Shown: positions 45,026 through 57,399, numbered from the stretch's first letter. The stretch is 64,000 bases of DNA from Hyposmocoma kahamanoa (GCF_003589595.1 NW_020653726.1:12170851-12234850); one strand, 5' to 3'. The notes: a model not told the origin generated them from the sequence alone. Numbers and translations are program-made.

Positions 45026-45880
45026 TATGAAACAATAAAATAAAAAACGCCCATTTGGTACATTGCAATGAAAATATTGCATAGGTTTAGCATTATGCTA
45101 TTTATGACCATGGGATAGCTAGACAAATACATTTTTCATACAAAACTTAGCTCTTACTTGCTTGGACCAGAAGCATGTAATTATATTTCGTAAATTTTAA
45201 TATACATCGAGCGTTTTGCGCTTTTCCCATTAGGAAAAGATTAATAACCAAAAAAATATTTCAATATTCATGTTTAGTTATACAAACGCAAAATATTTTA
45301 TTTAGGTTATATTTTTGTTAACTTGCTTAATATATAATTATTAAAGAGTAAATGCTGTTATAAAAAGGGAAATAGTTTTACAGGTCTATAGTTCACACGG
45401 AAATCAAAACAAAACAACAACAAAGGATGTAGTCTTATTTCAATTATAGATGATAAATCTAATCATTAATAGACATGGAAATTTGTATTCGGATACAATC
45501 GGAAATCTGAAGATGACCGAGAGACATTAAGAAAATAGTGGTACCGTAGTGGTTTTACCGTTTTCCCTGTCGTTCTTAACGACCATCGACATTGTAACAT
45601 TATTTATTTATATAAACAATTATACTTATAATTAATTTACAAACTTTGCTATGTTCAACCTAAAATGTTTATTTGAGTACTGCAACAGTTCGTTACAATT
45701 CTATTTACTTACATTACATGGTTGAAATACATAGGTATACATAATCTTATTATAGATAATATTTAATTGGAATCAGGAAGCAACAAATTACCGATTTTGA
45801 TACCGATCTCAAGGCACTTAACAAATAATTTAAACTACAATAAATAATTTTAATAATAAGGGTGGATCTTATAAATTCTG
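45026..45880. other. AT-rich non-coding stretch
   Basis: Nothing recognised. Confidence 0.35.
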
Positions 45881-45887
45881 GTTAAAG

Positions 45888-46165
45888 TTCACATTTCGCC
45901 CACATACCACGCTTTCACGTACATTAATGGCGAATCTGAATTATAATTACTAGACTCGGTCGCCGAGCGGTTGCTGCGTAGACCAAAGAAAAGCCAGCCT
46001 CGTCAGCGTGTCCGGGGTGCTCATTTAAGTTAAAACCTAAAAGCCAAATGAACAGAGCGTACTTTGCCATAACAGTTAGATGCACGCGGTCGCTGCGCGG
46101 CGGCAACGCGGTCTCAGCGCGACTACCGCGCCACGTGAGCGTGATGAAATTCGTGTCGAATGAAT
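45888..46165 (+). repeat. GC-rich dispersed repeat family E, copy 1
   Basis: Shares with 63218-63690 the blocks TACATTAA.GGCGAATCTGAATT, GCGTAGACCAAA, ATTTAAGTTAAAA, GAGCGTA.TTTGCCAT.ACAG and TGCGCGGCGGCAACGCGGTCTC, then AAATTCGTGTCGAAT. Subterminal G/C-rich inverted segments and a GCGAA end suggest a MITE, possibly hAT-like. Confidence 0.5.
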
Positions 46166-46823
46166 ACTTAGCTTAGCTTAGCTTGCCCTAAGGGATATAC
46201 AATTGTAGGTAATTCTACCCATTTTAAGGTCTGACCTTAAGTTATCAAGTTTACTTGCCCTATATCGCTTTACGAGTTTGAGCCAGCGCTTCCCAGAAGG
46301 GTTTAGAACGAGGGTCTGGCCATAAATCACCCGATTGCACGTTATACTACAGCGGCCGGCATATGAAAATATACCGGATGCCATCTGTCACCCAACACAA
46401 TGTTACGACTCTTACGACAGTGGCCTAAGGCTACAATTATGATTCATTTTGTACGCCTTTATAACCGTTTTCTGGATAGATTTTCCCGATGAAAACGTGT
46501 TTATGTGGGTCAGTATAGACCATTTTTAGACCAAGATTTGCCCTTGTGATATTGAAACTTTAAGAACATGTTTATGAATATAATAAGGTTATTACTATCT
46601 GTCTGTTTACTATAGTAACATTATAATCACAATAAATGATATAAATAGTTGAATTTAGATTACTACCACGCAAAATTCGATCTTCTGGCTCATGGCTTTC
46701 TCTCTAAATCAATCTCAATGTATATTAAGACTCATGAATGAGTGATGACTTTCTCATAAAAAACATTCCTACGGGAAAGTTTTTCGGATGCATGTTTTAG
46801 ATGTATTACATGCATGTTTAACT

Positions 46824-47043
46824 GCCTCCGTGGCCCAACGGTTACCATACCGGACTGCCACGCAGAGGTCCCCGGGTTCGATTCCCGGGCCGGGAGAATT
46901 ATTTGTATGGCCTACATTTATTTCTCTCGTGAGTTTGGGTGTAATTTGTGGTTGTCTATGTGTGTGTCCATGGCACCCGCGACACAGGGTTTCCCTAGTG
47001 CGGGGCTATGTTGAGTGTGTGCGTTATTATTATTATTATTATT
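46824..47043 (+). repeat. tRNA-derived SINE family A, best copy
   Basis: The head GCCTCCGTGGCCCAACGGTT (box A) and GGGTTCGATTCCCGGGCC (box B) flank CTGCCACGCAGAG, which resembles the anticodon arm of tRNA-Gly(GCC). The body is TTTGTATGGCCTACATTTAT, TGTCCATGGCACCCGCGACA and CAGGGTTTCCCTAGTG; the tail is (ATT)n at 47025-47043. About 220 bp. Pol III-transcribed and LINE-mobilised by type. Confidence 0.85.
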
Positions 47044-47754
47044 AGATGTGTAAGCCAAAATAGTTCTAATGGTGTTTGTGAATAAGCTATAGTTACATAC
47101 GTTTTAATCCCCCAAGAGACATATGATTTTATAAATTAATGTTTTTACTCCTTTAATCTGTCAATTAATATTTATAAACCATAAGATAAAGGCGCATATT
47201 GTCTATGGTACTCGCCACTAATCTGAATAATTCCATTAAACTTCTGTACACAGAACTATAATGAGTTTTAAAAAAGTCATATTTCTGATAATTAAAATGA
47301 CGATTAGGACGCTACTCAAACCTCAGAGGATGGAAAAAAAAGGAAAGGAGCTGCCATATCTACGGAATAAACGTCCCTACCTAAACCAGAAATGTCCACC
47401 ACAAATGACGGATTTCTTTAGTGTTGTACCATAATCTTCGATAAGGAAGTCAATATCGACATGCAAATGTATGGTTTGAATGTTGAAATTGTTTTTTTTT
47501 TGTTATTATTTGTAATTTGTGTAGTTTACTGTAATGAAAGTATGATTCAAATATTTAATTAAAGTAGATCAATACTCATTGTCATATGGGAATATCCGGG
47601 ATGATAGATATGAGATTTTCAATTTTTTGTCTGCATATTCTGCACTTCAATTAACAATCTATAAGTATTTGGCTGTACTGTTGGCTGTAGGGCAAACAAG
47701 TATTCTTGCAATACATATTGGTCGAGCCTAGGCCAACGCGAGCGCAGCAAATTG
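47044..47754. other. AT-rich non-coding stretch
   Basis: No coding or repeat signal recognised. Confidence 0.35.
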
Positions 47755-48435
47755 ATATTTATTTATTATTTATTTATTTATTTATTTATTCAATTATAAA
47801 TGGTGTAACCTGACGGTAATTGACCATAGCGTTACGCCAATTTACTTTTACAAAATAAAAATAAAGATAAACAAAAGAAAAATCAACAAAAATTAAAAAC
47901 AAGTAAAAATCTTAAACAAAACATATTACTAATCTAAACTTAAATTAAATAACTAACTAATAAACTAAAATCCATTCTGTCTTCTCTCTAGCACTCTTTT
48001 CCATTCATTCAACAGTCTCGCTATCCCTGTCACAAATAGATCATATTGCGGCGTTGCTGCGAGTACGGAGTTGAGGAGAGAAGCCGCTCGGGGAAGCGGA
48101 GAGTGTCGGTATTGTTCAGTGCGTGTAGGCACAGTTGCTAACAAGGGCACATCTCGTCGCCTGGTACAGTAGTCTCTAGGTACATTGAATTTAAAGGTCA
48201 TTTCCACAAGGTACATACTGTTTATATTATTCCTTATAACATTTAATACGAAGGTGAGTAAGGACAAATTTCTGCGTAACTCCAACGACTCGAAACCTAG
48301 GTGACCCTGTAGGAACCGTGTTGGATACATAAATGGGTAGTAAATGTGATTCTTTTTATATAGGTATCTTAAAAACTTTTTTTGTACTTGTTCCAACATA
48401 AGAATATGTTTCTTCCCTTGAGGAGACCAGACCAC
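47755..48435 (-). pseudogene. LINE 3' end, C-terminal part of ORF2, copy 1
   Basis: The minus frame 48435-47965 (156 residues, no stop) contains LEQVQKKFLRYLYKK, YYPFMYPTRFLQGHLGFESL, ELRRNLSLLTFVLNVI and a C-terminal RLLNEWKRVL. This is the C-terminal region of a Jockey-like LINE (LE.VQK.FLR.L...G.YP....LGF.SL..RR). A short A-rich 3' UTR and a (TTTA)n tract at 47757-47790 mark its end. It is 5'-truncated just before LEQVQ. Confidence 0.8.
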
Positions 48436-48439
48436 TGTG

Positions 48440-49320
48440 ATATCCAGCTAATGCTGCTGTCTACACGTAGTACTACAAGAAAACAGGTGCAGTCATATGC
48501 AATATTGAGTTGTGTCACTATGGTCTCACACAAACAAAAATCGACAACACTAGCTCATTTTTACAAATACACAGATAAAACACACATTGATGTCATATCC
48601 GTACACAAAATAAGCCTATAAAAATAAATCGATTCTCATGAATATACTAGAAATGGAAAGTTATCGACGTGACGATATCGATATGTATTAAGTACTGGTT
48701 AATCACGTATATGAAAAATGTAATTCCACCCTTGGATAGACTGAATGTAGAGGACTCCTATTTGCAATTTTGTGAGTAGTGTAACAGTGGTATTGATTTG
48801 CTTGTATTTGCCAGAGGAGATTGCCCATTGACTTACCAATAAATGGATGACAATAAGTACTTACAATCCAAAGTCTAATTCAAAAACCGCGAAAAATCTC
48901 CTGACTTTTTCCGGCTTTTCGCGATCAGGGTTGGAGCCAATGACAAACATGGCCGGAGTTAACCTATACAAACGTAATGACATGTATAGAAATATAAAAA
49001 TAAATAAAACATTTAATTTGAATTGTAAAGTCATTGCAGTATTGCTTAATTATGTTTGCCACAATTTAAAGGGCCAAAAATTATCCGTATTCAGCTTCTA
49101 CTGGAAATAACAAAATGCAACACAAGTGTGTTGGAGTAGTCTTGTTGTCAATATTAATTAATTTTATAGTATTATGTTGAATTAAAGACGAATTCACTTC
49201 AAGTAATAAGAGTTGTGCAGATATATCGATACATACAAATATGTATTATAAATGTGAAAATAGCCGTGTCTCTCTGTTGGTAGTTCTGACGTGCTGTAAG
49301 ACATGTATCGATGTTTCGAA
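48440..49320. other. Non-coding stretch between two LINE relics
   Basis: AT-rich; no gene or repeat recognised. Confidence 0.35.
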
Positions 49321-49327
49321 TTTCTAG

Positions 49328-49943
49328 GTTTATTTATTTATTTATTTATTCATTTAACATTTGTAGCTTTACAGATAAATCCAAATCGCTTCAAACAAAA
49401 ACAACAAAAAAAAACCATATTATCTAATAACATACAAACAAATAAACATAATACAGTTCACAGGATTGAACTCACAGGCATCATTGGTTCAAACACTTTC
49501 CTGCATTCACACATCAGACATCCAATCGTGCTGTCAAACAAATCAGGGTGTGGTGCCGCCTCGAGAACGGAGTTGAGGAGCGTGATGGCGCGCAGCACCG
49601 GTCTGTTTCGGTGTGCCTACGTGCGCGCCAGGCCCCGCGCCAGCAGCATGTGATGTCGCGCGCGCCTGTACTCATCCGGCACAAACAGCCTTAGCAAGCG
49701 CTGCAGTAAATAGGCGGAGTCAATTTTACCGCGAATAATATTGACACCAAATTTTGCCAGCGCGAGGAACCTACGCAATTGTAGCGAGTCAAAGCCGAGA
49801 TGCCCTCGTAAGAAAAGCGTGGGATACATGTACGGGTAATAACCGTAGCGCCTTTTGTATAAATGGCGGAGAAACTGTTTCTGCACCTGCTCCAACATGA
49901 GGTCACATTTCTTCTCACAAGGTGAGAAGAAATATAACCTCAT
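49328..49943 (-). pseudogene. LINE 3' end, C-terminal part of ORF2, copy 2
   Basis: Same family as 47755-48435: LEQVQKQFLRHLYKRRYGYY, PYMYPTLFLRGHLGFDSLQL and RRFLALAKFGVNIIR. The frame is lost after about residue 108. The 3' UTR ends in (TTTA)n at 49328-49352. GC content is clearly higher than in copy 1, so the two copies come from different subfamilies. The truncation point is almost the same as in copy 1; at 49905-49935 a small inverted repeat (TTCTTCTCAC / GTGAGAAGAA) marks the 5' junction. Confidence 0.75.
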
Positions 49944-50040
49944 GTAGTGGATGAGAAGAGCCTGAGTTCCATTTCCGATAAGACTAATTTTGAAATTAAA
50001 CTTTACTGGATTGGTTGTGGTCTGAGCATAATGGGTTGTG

Positions 50041-50071
50041 CCTCGGATTGAATTCGTAATTCAATCCGAGG
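50041..50071. repeat. Perfect palindrome, 14 bp arms
   Basis: CCTCGGATTGAATT, 3 bp, then the inverse complement. Isolated. Confidence 0.7.
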
Positions 50072-50165
50072 TCTGGTCGGTACTCATACTACAGAGAATT
50101 CCCTAGTTTGAGACCAGGCAATTGGTGTGGTTACCTGGCACGTTATTCATAATTGCCTCCTAACT

Positions 50166-50372
50166 GCCTCCGTAGCCGAACGGTTACCATGCCGAACTGC
50201 CACGCAGAGGTCCCAGGTTCGATTCCCGGGCCGGGAGAAATATTTGTATGGCCTACATTTATTTATCTCGAGAGTGGGTGTAATTTGTGGTTGTCTATGT
50301 GTTTGTCCATGGCACCCGCTATACAGGGTTTCCCTAGTGCGGGGCTACGTTGAATGTGTGCGTTATTATTAC
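50166..50372 (+). repeat. tRNA-derived SINE family A
   Basis: GCCTCCGTAGCCGAACGGTT, CTGCCACGCAGAGGTCCCAG, GGTTCGATTCCCGGGCCGGG, then the family body, ending GTGTGTGCGTTATTATTA. Head and body are complete. Confidence 0.85.
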
Positions 50373-50375
50373 TAT

Positions 50376-51505
50376 ATTACTAACATCATACAGAGCAACT
50401 TTTGTTCCTTGACTTTATAATCCATCAGATTTTACTTTAAATAGATCGCACTAAAACGGTGATAATTCTGTGCGGTAGCAAAAGAAAGCACTTACCACCA
50501 AAATTATTTTTATGACAGCACGCGCGAAGCGTTATTAATACAGATCTAAAAACTGTTAGTACAACAAACTTAAGGCAAGCCAATTTCAATGCAAGCCTAC
50601 ATTTTAGGAGGTGAGGTGTAGGGTCCAAGCGCTCAAAATCAATGTGAATATATGAATAAATTATGAACACGCGCAGAAAATTTGCTACAGATCCGACGTC
50701 AACAAGCTTCCGATGGTGACTGAAGGAACAGCGGATGGCGCGGCGTAACGACACGCCTGCTGCCTGCTGCTGCTGAACGATTTGCAAATTTTGAGACAAA
50801 TGTGAATTTAATTACTATAAGGATTCGGTTGAAACCAAAATTTTGCAGGTTCTCTTTAGTAAGTACTTAGAGAAATATCTCCATATAAAAATTAAGTACA
50901 AAGTTAGATACGTAAATAATTCGTTTTCGACTTTTATTTCAGCCAGTTTTCTAGATTTTATATGATCGGATAAAGTACAACCTATCGTATTACAAATTAG
51001 CGCATTCTTTAGACAATATTTTATTACATTACATTCCTTATATTTATCGTATATTTTTTGTAAGACCGTTATTTCATACTAAAGCACTTGATCTAGCAAA
51101 ACATTTTTTTGTTCTCCTCCAGTGATTCAGCTTAAGAGTTTATTTTTGGTAAATTTATTAGGTCTTGTAAAAAGTTATGAAATAAAAGTTGTTGTTTGTA
51201 ACGTTAGTAATATAGTTCCATGAGGTTGTTAGTATTTTAAAATAAACCTGTATTTTATTTTCTATATTACATATAGTTACTAATACATCAGTTATATTTG
51301 TGAACTATTATTTCATTTATCTAATACTATGTACCTAAACATTATTACTTTTTTTATCTTTATTTCTTTAGGAACTTTTATACATGTATATGCCAGTTCC
51401 ATCGTACCCCAAACTATAGCTTACATTTCTGGGCGGCTTTGTTGGCGTGTGGGGATTGCTTAATATACAATTTAAAGCACCTAAGCATGTTCGGTTGATC
51501 TGCAT
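50376..51505. other. AT-rich non-coding stretch with short dispersed repeats
   Basis: ACTATATTACTAACATCATA followed by CAACTTTTGTTCC recurs at ~41935-41970 and, inverted, near 51190-51230. This is a short family of unknown type. The rest is featureless. Confidence 0.35.
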
Positions 51506-52394
51506 GGGGCCTACCATAACCTTTCCAAAAACAATCTTATTTCAATGTAAGCTTAAAGTAAGCTTGTTATAATATTACTCATATTCGTACCATGACAAAC
51601 TTGTCTTCCAAGAAATGTATTATAGCTAAAATGACTGAAAGAACGAATGATTTCCCAATATTGTCTATTCCTTACTAAAAATAGGAAAGAAATAACGCTA
51701 TATGAACTGTATAATGCCTTCTCTTTCTTTTTTGATGTTCCGAATCGTGTTATCATAGTATAATGTTAAAGTAGGTACTTAATGTTATTTACATTCAGAG
51801 AATTTTAACTGCCAAAAAAAGAAAAGTATGTAATAATGAAGTCTATTAAAATCACATTGTTTTCAATTATTATTCCGCATATTCATGAAGAAAAATAAAT
51901 AAAACATGCTGAGTCTTGATAGTCACATTGTGAATTCGGAACTATAGTCTAGTGTCAACTTAAGTTTCGCCAAGGAGCATATAGATGGCGCTGTCATAAT
52001 TTTACGAAATAAACGTCGCGTATTTTTATTATAGGAGAAATTATTTCCTATATGCTATTAAATAAAAATAAACAAAATATTGAAGAGATATACGTAAATA
52101 AATAAGTTCAACTTAACTTTTAACCATTACAAATCAATATTAAGACAATAAAACTGAAAATAGTATTGTTTCCATTGCATCCGTGTAACTATTTTAAGAT
52201 TGCTAAATTTGACATAAGAGCAATATTACTATAATGTCAAAGTCGCGTCAACTGAGTGAATGAATAGTCACAAAGCTGCCAATAAAACATCATAGTTTTA
52301 ACATTACAAATAAGCTTACTTTAAGCGCGTTATGGTACGAAAAGTCAATCTAAGGTTAAAGTAATATTGTTTTAAGAGGTTGTGGTAGGCCCCC
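51506..52394 (+). mobile_element. DNA transposon (non-autonomous), copy 2
   Basis: 889 bp. The left end is GGGGCCTACCATAACCTTTC; the complement of the right end is GGGGGCCTACCACAACCTCT. Imperfect inverted repeats run further in and include TTAAAGTAAGCTT on each side. Homologous along its length to 652-1578 in inverse orientation. No transposase frame is open. The superfamily is uncertain because flanking duplications are not clear. Confidence 0.65.
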
Positions 52395-54143
52395 AGTTCT
52401 CTTTTGTTCGTACCGGACATATTCCAATAACAAATAATATGCATCTTTTACTACTCCACATAACTCGCAGCAGGAGAATTGTTTTTTTTTTTTCATTAAG
52501 AAAACAAAACTGTTTAATGGTAATAAACGGTGTCTGGTTCTCATCTTTAGTGCGATGACTACTATTTTCCTACCATAGTCGCCATCTGCAAACCAAGGTA
52601 AACGAGGAGGCTGACACTGAATTGTGCGATACCAGATACCTTTTTCCATATTATTACTTGTAACGGCCCTTATTCCTAAAGTTAACGGAGTTTACCTTCA
52701 AGAGATATTTTAGGAAACATGTTATTACGGTATGTTTTAGTACAGATATTTGCTCTATATAAGCAAAAAAATATATAATTATAAATCAAACTTTGCCCTT
52801 TCTTCAAGATTTCTCTGCTACCGCACCGCTTTATAAGTATGTAAACACATAACAAACACAAAGCTTCCCCTTTCATTACACCTACCTACCTGTCCCTCAT
52901 CAATCAGAATTACCCGTGTGACTAAGCACTTTGTGTTACCTATAGCCGTCAAGTCAATGTATCGCGTGTAGATAACAGGTATCATAGAAGGCTATGAGTC
53001 AAGATATCGGGTTTCAAAATTCTCCTCGGTATAAATTGCTTTGGCAATAGATAGCCTGCTCACGCAACTGCTGATGTTACATTTCTCCGATATGAAGGTG
53101 CTATAGGGTTGACAAACATATATTTCGAAATCGAGGAACAGCTGTTACTTGGTGATAGGCCGTTTGAGAGTACTTCGCTGTTACGTTTTATTTTTATTTT
53201 TTTTGGATTCTTAGGTCAAGTCGTTATTTGTGCTTTTGGCAGACATTTCGAAAAACAAATATTTGTGAACGTTGTAAACCGACTAACAGTTTCGCATACT
53301 TGTTCAGTAGATAATTACTGTTTTATAAACAAACAACAAATCACCCAAGCAACCATTAAACTATCAACCCTACCATTTCGTATCTAAGGGTAGATCGATG
53401 GAGGTTCAATCCTTCTCAGGAATAATAGTCTCTTCGGGGAGTAGATGTCGCGAAAATGCGTGCTAAAGCAACACCTTTATTACTGTTACGCATCTAAGTT
53501 GATGCCTTTTTATCTTACGCTAGCTATTTTCAATTTTGCACACGAGTATGGTACAATTTTTAGAAAAGTCCCAAGTTTCTTTACATAAGTAGGTGAGTAG
53601 GTTACTGAACCAATAAATAAGTTGATACCTAAAGTCCCAAAACTTTCAAGGACGTGCTAAAATTAAATCCCGTGGAAATTAGTCGAAGGACAAGTTTTAA
53701 GACCCTGGAAAACGAGCCAATAATATAAGTTAAATTTTGTATCAAATTTTATTTATATTCCAGTCATGCGACTCCTACATTATCTACATAAATAACTTTC
53801 AATATTGTGTCTTGTATGTTGGGGACACTTTTGTTTGTTTGTTTATAGATGAAAAGATCGTAAATCAGTCTCCACATGTTTTTGCATTTATGGAACCTGG
53901 TCGTAACCTCAAGCATATATTCTTCAAATCACAATTACCTAATGTTTGTTCGATCTTTGTATCATTAATAATGTATATAAATGACGGAAGAAAGTATAAA
54001 CAGTTTAATTTACCTATTATTCTTGATAATCATTATTTTGATCGTTGTAGGAGCTATCTATTTACTTCGTAGAAGCAAATAGTGCATAAGTACCATATAA
54101 AAGTTAACATTTTGCTCTTTCATAATTGGTCACATATTCTAGG
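52395..54143. other. Non-coding stretch
   Basis: Several chance frames (for example 53737-54072) show no domain. No repeat family recognised. Confidence 0.3.
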
Positions 54144-54575
54144 GTTGCCTCAAGGATATATCTTGTTACGGTAATGGTAATTGGCTGCAAAAGCGTTATT
54201 CTAATAGGTACATACATTATTATAATATGCTTGCGCTTGTGGCAGCCGACTGCCACTGAGTTGCTCTAAGGATATATCTTCTTGCATCAGTGGCAGCTGG
54301 CTGTAGCCGAGTTGCTTTAGTATTGTATCTTCTTGAACTAATAGTAGCTGGCGGTAACCAGGTTGCCCTAAGGCTACATCTCCTGCTGTAATAATACCTA
54401 AATCTGTTTGCACAATGGCGACTGGGTTGCTCTAAGGATACACTTGCGCTAACGATGGCTGAACCAAGTTGCTCTAAGAATACTTCTTCACGCGCTTATA
54501 GTAACTGACCATAACTGGGTTGCTCTAAAACCACATATTCTTGAGCTTATAGCATCTGGCTGTATATCCTATCTG
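54144..54575. repeat. Degenerate minisatellite, ~51 bp unit
   Basis: GGGTTGC(T/C)CTAAGGATA recurs at 54144, 54260, 54311, 54362, 54426, 54468 and 54519, mostly 51 bp apart (some units 42 or 64). Each unit continues with TCTTCTTG and GGCAGCTGGCTGTA-like sequence. On the minus strand three units are in one frame and give a 17-residue repeat (LGYSQLPLMQEDISLEQ-like), since 51 is a multiple of 3. There is no flanking gene evidence, so coding is unlikely. Confidence 0.6.
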
Positions 54576-55228
54576 CAATAGATATTTAAAATATTTTCTC
54601 TTCTTGTCCCATAGGTACAGGACACCCTGTATATGACATAGAAAAACACAAAAATTAATATTTATACTATAATTCATACTGAATTAGACAGAAATTCCTA
54701 CCTTCTTAATCAACATAATATCTCAGTATAATGCCTAAATCTACCCGCTATCCGAAATATTATTTTAAACGTCTTCACTACTGCCGAAATTATCGTTTTA
54801 CCTATCGTTAGCGCAGGGTTTTATAGCCATCCTAAACTTTTAGCTGTATAAAGGTGCCCACCCATTGTATTATAGAAATTCGGGACACGTATTCTCACGT
54901 AAAAAAATCCCTAGTAGTACCTAATGCTTCCAAATGTGCTTATCATGGAGCGGCCTGATGTAAATAATGAGCGAGTTTTGTTAAATAGGTGTGTATACAT
55001 GTGCCTTAATAATCATTAGGATAGATTTGTTGTAATTTGTAGTACTTTACAAATTATTTTTAGTGTTTAAAAGCCTTGTATTTGTATTAAATCTAGTAAT
55101 TAATATGACGGCAAGACTGGTAGCCTAAAATGGCGCTGTGTAGTCCAACTGATCGATACGTTTTCTTGTAGGTATCTAATGAAGTAATTTTTCAGTTATT
55201 CGTACTATATATATACACGGGAAGTATG

Positions 55229-55249
55229 CATATATATATATATATATAA
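55229..55249. repeat. (AT)n microsatellite
   Basis: About ten AT units. Confidence 0.85.
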
Positions 55250-55615
55250 AGCTACAAATTACGACTTAGTGATTGAAATATAGAAATTCAACGTATACCT
55301 ACTTCCCGATATGGTGGAAAAAAGATATGTTTATACCGTTGTACGTGGTTCCAAAGCAAATGAGTGAATGAATGAAATGAATGTGGAAAATATATAAGAG
55401 TGATCAACGATATTTGCGCACTTTTATTAGATACACCCGAAACAATTTCCGCCAAAAGTAAAAAAAGTTCGTAATTCAAATAAACAAAATGGCCGCCATT
55501 TAAATTTCAAAGTCTACTCGGAGACTATTAGAGATAAGTAGGAGGTGCTCGAAGGGATGTCATAGAGGGTAACAGTGGTGAACTGTCTGTGTAAAAAAAA
55601 TTCAAAATGGCGATA

Positions 55616-56070
55616 TGAAAATGGCGGCTGAAGAAAAACTAGCTCCGATCCGGCTGAAAATTGGCATGCGGAGGGACTTAGGAGTCCTTAATTGTAATTT
55701 GGGGTAAAAATTTTCTGTTCGCTGTTTTTTAATATGGCTACCATGTAGGTAAGCGTTTTTTCGTTAAAAATGGTTGCCGAAACAGAATTGCTTTTATTCG
55801 GCTGAAAATTAGTACGTTGAGGTCTCTAGGAGTGCCACATAAAAATTTGTTGTCCACATTGGGTATTCGCCATTTTTCAATATGCCTGCCATACAAGCCT
55901 TTCCTGGCAGCAGAAAAAAATGTTCTAATTCAACTACTACCGATCTATGAGTGTTTGATAATAATTTGTGGTCAAAATATTTTTTTTGCCATTTTCGAAT
56001 ATTGTACGGTTGCCATACAAGCATTTTTTGGCAGCAGACAAAAATTTGCTACACCAACTGAAAATGACAA
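55616..56070. repeat. Degenerate tandem array, ~120-150 bp unit
   Basis: The order CCGATCCGGCTGAAAATTGG, (AGGAGTCCTTAAT), ATTTGGGGTAAAAATTTT, TTTTTTAATATGGCTACCAT and GCAGCAG/AAAAATGG recurs with start points near 55651, 55799, 55936 and 56056. Units are strongly diverged. Motifs such as AAAATGGCGGC and ATGGCTGCCAT are abundant. Confidence 0.5.
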
Positions 56071-56129
56071 AGAGGAGTACCTATTTAGGAAAAAATACCA
56101 ACCAATCACACCAAATTTCTGGTCTTAAA

Positions 56130-56300
56130 TTAGGGAATTTCCTGTACTATGAATACCAGAATAACGATAACTCTGAGGCCAATACGCAGACCAGAACCAA
56201 CTTAGAAATATTCGTTTCCTAAATTGGCCCAAAGCGGAAATCGAAGCCGGAACCTACTCATCAAGCTCCCATAGTACTAAACGCTGTGCCACAGAAGAGC
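56130..56300 (-). repeat. tRNA-derived SINE family C, copy 3 (diverged)
   Basis: TACTATGAATACCAGAATAA, CAGACCAGAACCAACTTAGA and the complement of a box B (GGAAATCGAAGCCGGAACCT) follow the same order as at 8500-8705. Confidence 0.5.
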
Positions 56301-56371
56301 ATAAGCACACTCCGTAAATATCATAATCCGACCACGCGCCGCAAGCCGAGCCCGACCCCACCGTAGGTTTT

Positions 56372-56460
56372 TTTTATTAGACCAAGTGACGGTTCGAACA
56401 AGTCACACACCTGGTGGTAAGTGTCACGCCTGTCCATAACAGAAGCAATACCATTCACAG
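56372..56460 (-). repeat. Dispersed repeat family B, fragment, inverted
   Basis: GACCAAGTGACGGTTCGAAC, CCTGGTGGTAAGTGTCACGC and CATAACAGAAGCAATACCAT match the beginning of the inverted unit. Confidence 0.55.
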
Positions 56461-56464
56461 GTGG

Positions 56465-57395
56465 GGTAGGTAAAAGGCTCGTCCATAAATATGATTTGAA
56501 CTATACGTACGTACCTATATAGTTTTTTAGTTTAGACCTCTTTTCCACATGATTATCAAACTCAGTCGAAGTTTCTTTATTACTATTGGTATCAAATGCA
56601 GGAAGTTCTAGATTGAAGACTTTAAATTCATTGATTTATTGTATGATGGGCTATAACCAATCAAAATTTCTTGCTACAAATTTCACCTTGCTTTACAGAT
56701 ATTCCAAAGGAACTTGGTTTAAAACAAAATTTCATAAGGAACATTCAGCCTCGGGTTAAGCTGTACAAACTGGTATGTTTTCTAACTGCAAATAAGAACG
56801 CTATGTATTTACGTAGGTACCTAATGAAATTCCGTTTAAACAACGTTCTTGTGGAATACCCCTAATAGGCCCGTGACATTCTCCACTGCGCCGTTCCGCC
56901 GAACACCTCTAAAACCACTAGGGGTCTTCCCACATTCCCTACCACTTCCAGCTCGAGGGTGCCAAACAACCGATGTTATTCCCGAATTCCGTGCAAAGGT
57001 GTACTCCCAAGTGGCATTAACGATAGAGATAGTAATGGTAAGTAGCCTATATAGCTTACGAATGTACTTATCTAAAATGTTTGTATATTTAATATGAGGG
57101 ATAGCTGACCCTCGCTAGCGGAAGCAAGGCTTTATACGCCGTTGGGGGTTACCCAATATTCTATTGAATCTGCGGCCCCCAGCCCTCATTGTGTTTTATG
57201 ACGCTCGCCGATGTTATAACCTGCTTTATGCGAAACTCGTTTTTCCACCTCGTATATGTAGGGATGAGCATATAGCCCTCTCGGTGCAATGGAAACAACA
57301 ATAAAATTGGTGCGTAATCTAGAACTATATTGAGAACTTAGACTGCGTATGACGTGCTGTTTATGAATAACTAGCCTTAGTTGTGCAATTATTAT
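56465..57395. other. Non-coding stretch
   Basis: No gene or repeat family recognised. Confidence 0.3.
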
Positions 57396-57399
57396 ATTA

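Noticed and set aside
46178..46384. Minus frame of 68 codons with Lys/Arg-rich part
   Set aside because: No family recognised; adjacent to a repeat and without splice signals that would support an exon.
46824..46895. tRNA-Gly-like sequence as a true tRNA gene
   Set aside because: The acceptor stem does not pair, a SINE body follows directly, and the same unit occurs six times in the window.
46788..47045. Plus frame of 85 codons ending in a Tyr run
   Set aside because: The frame runs through SINE family A and its (ATT)n tail; similar frames appear in other copies.
53737..54072. Plus frame of 111 codons
   Set aside because: Phe/Ile-rich sequence typical of AT-rich DNA; no motif was recognised.
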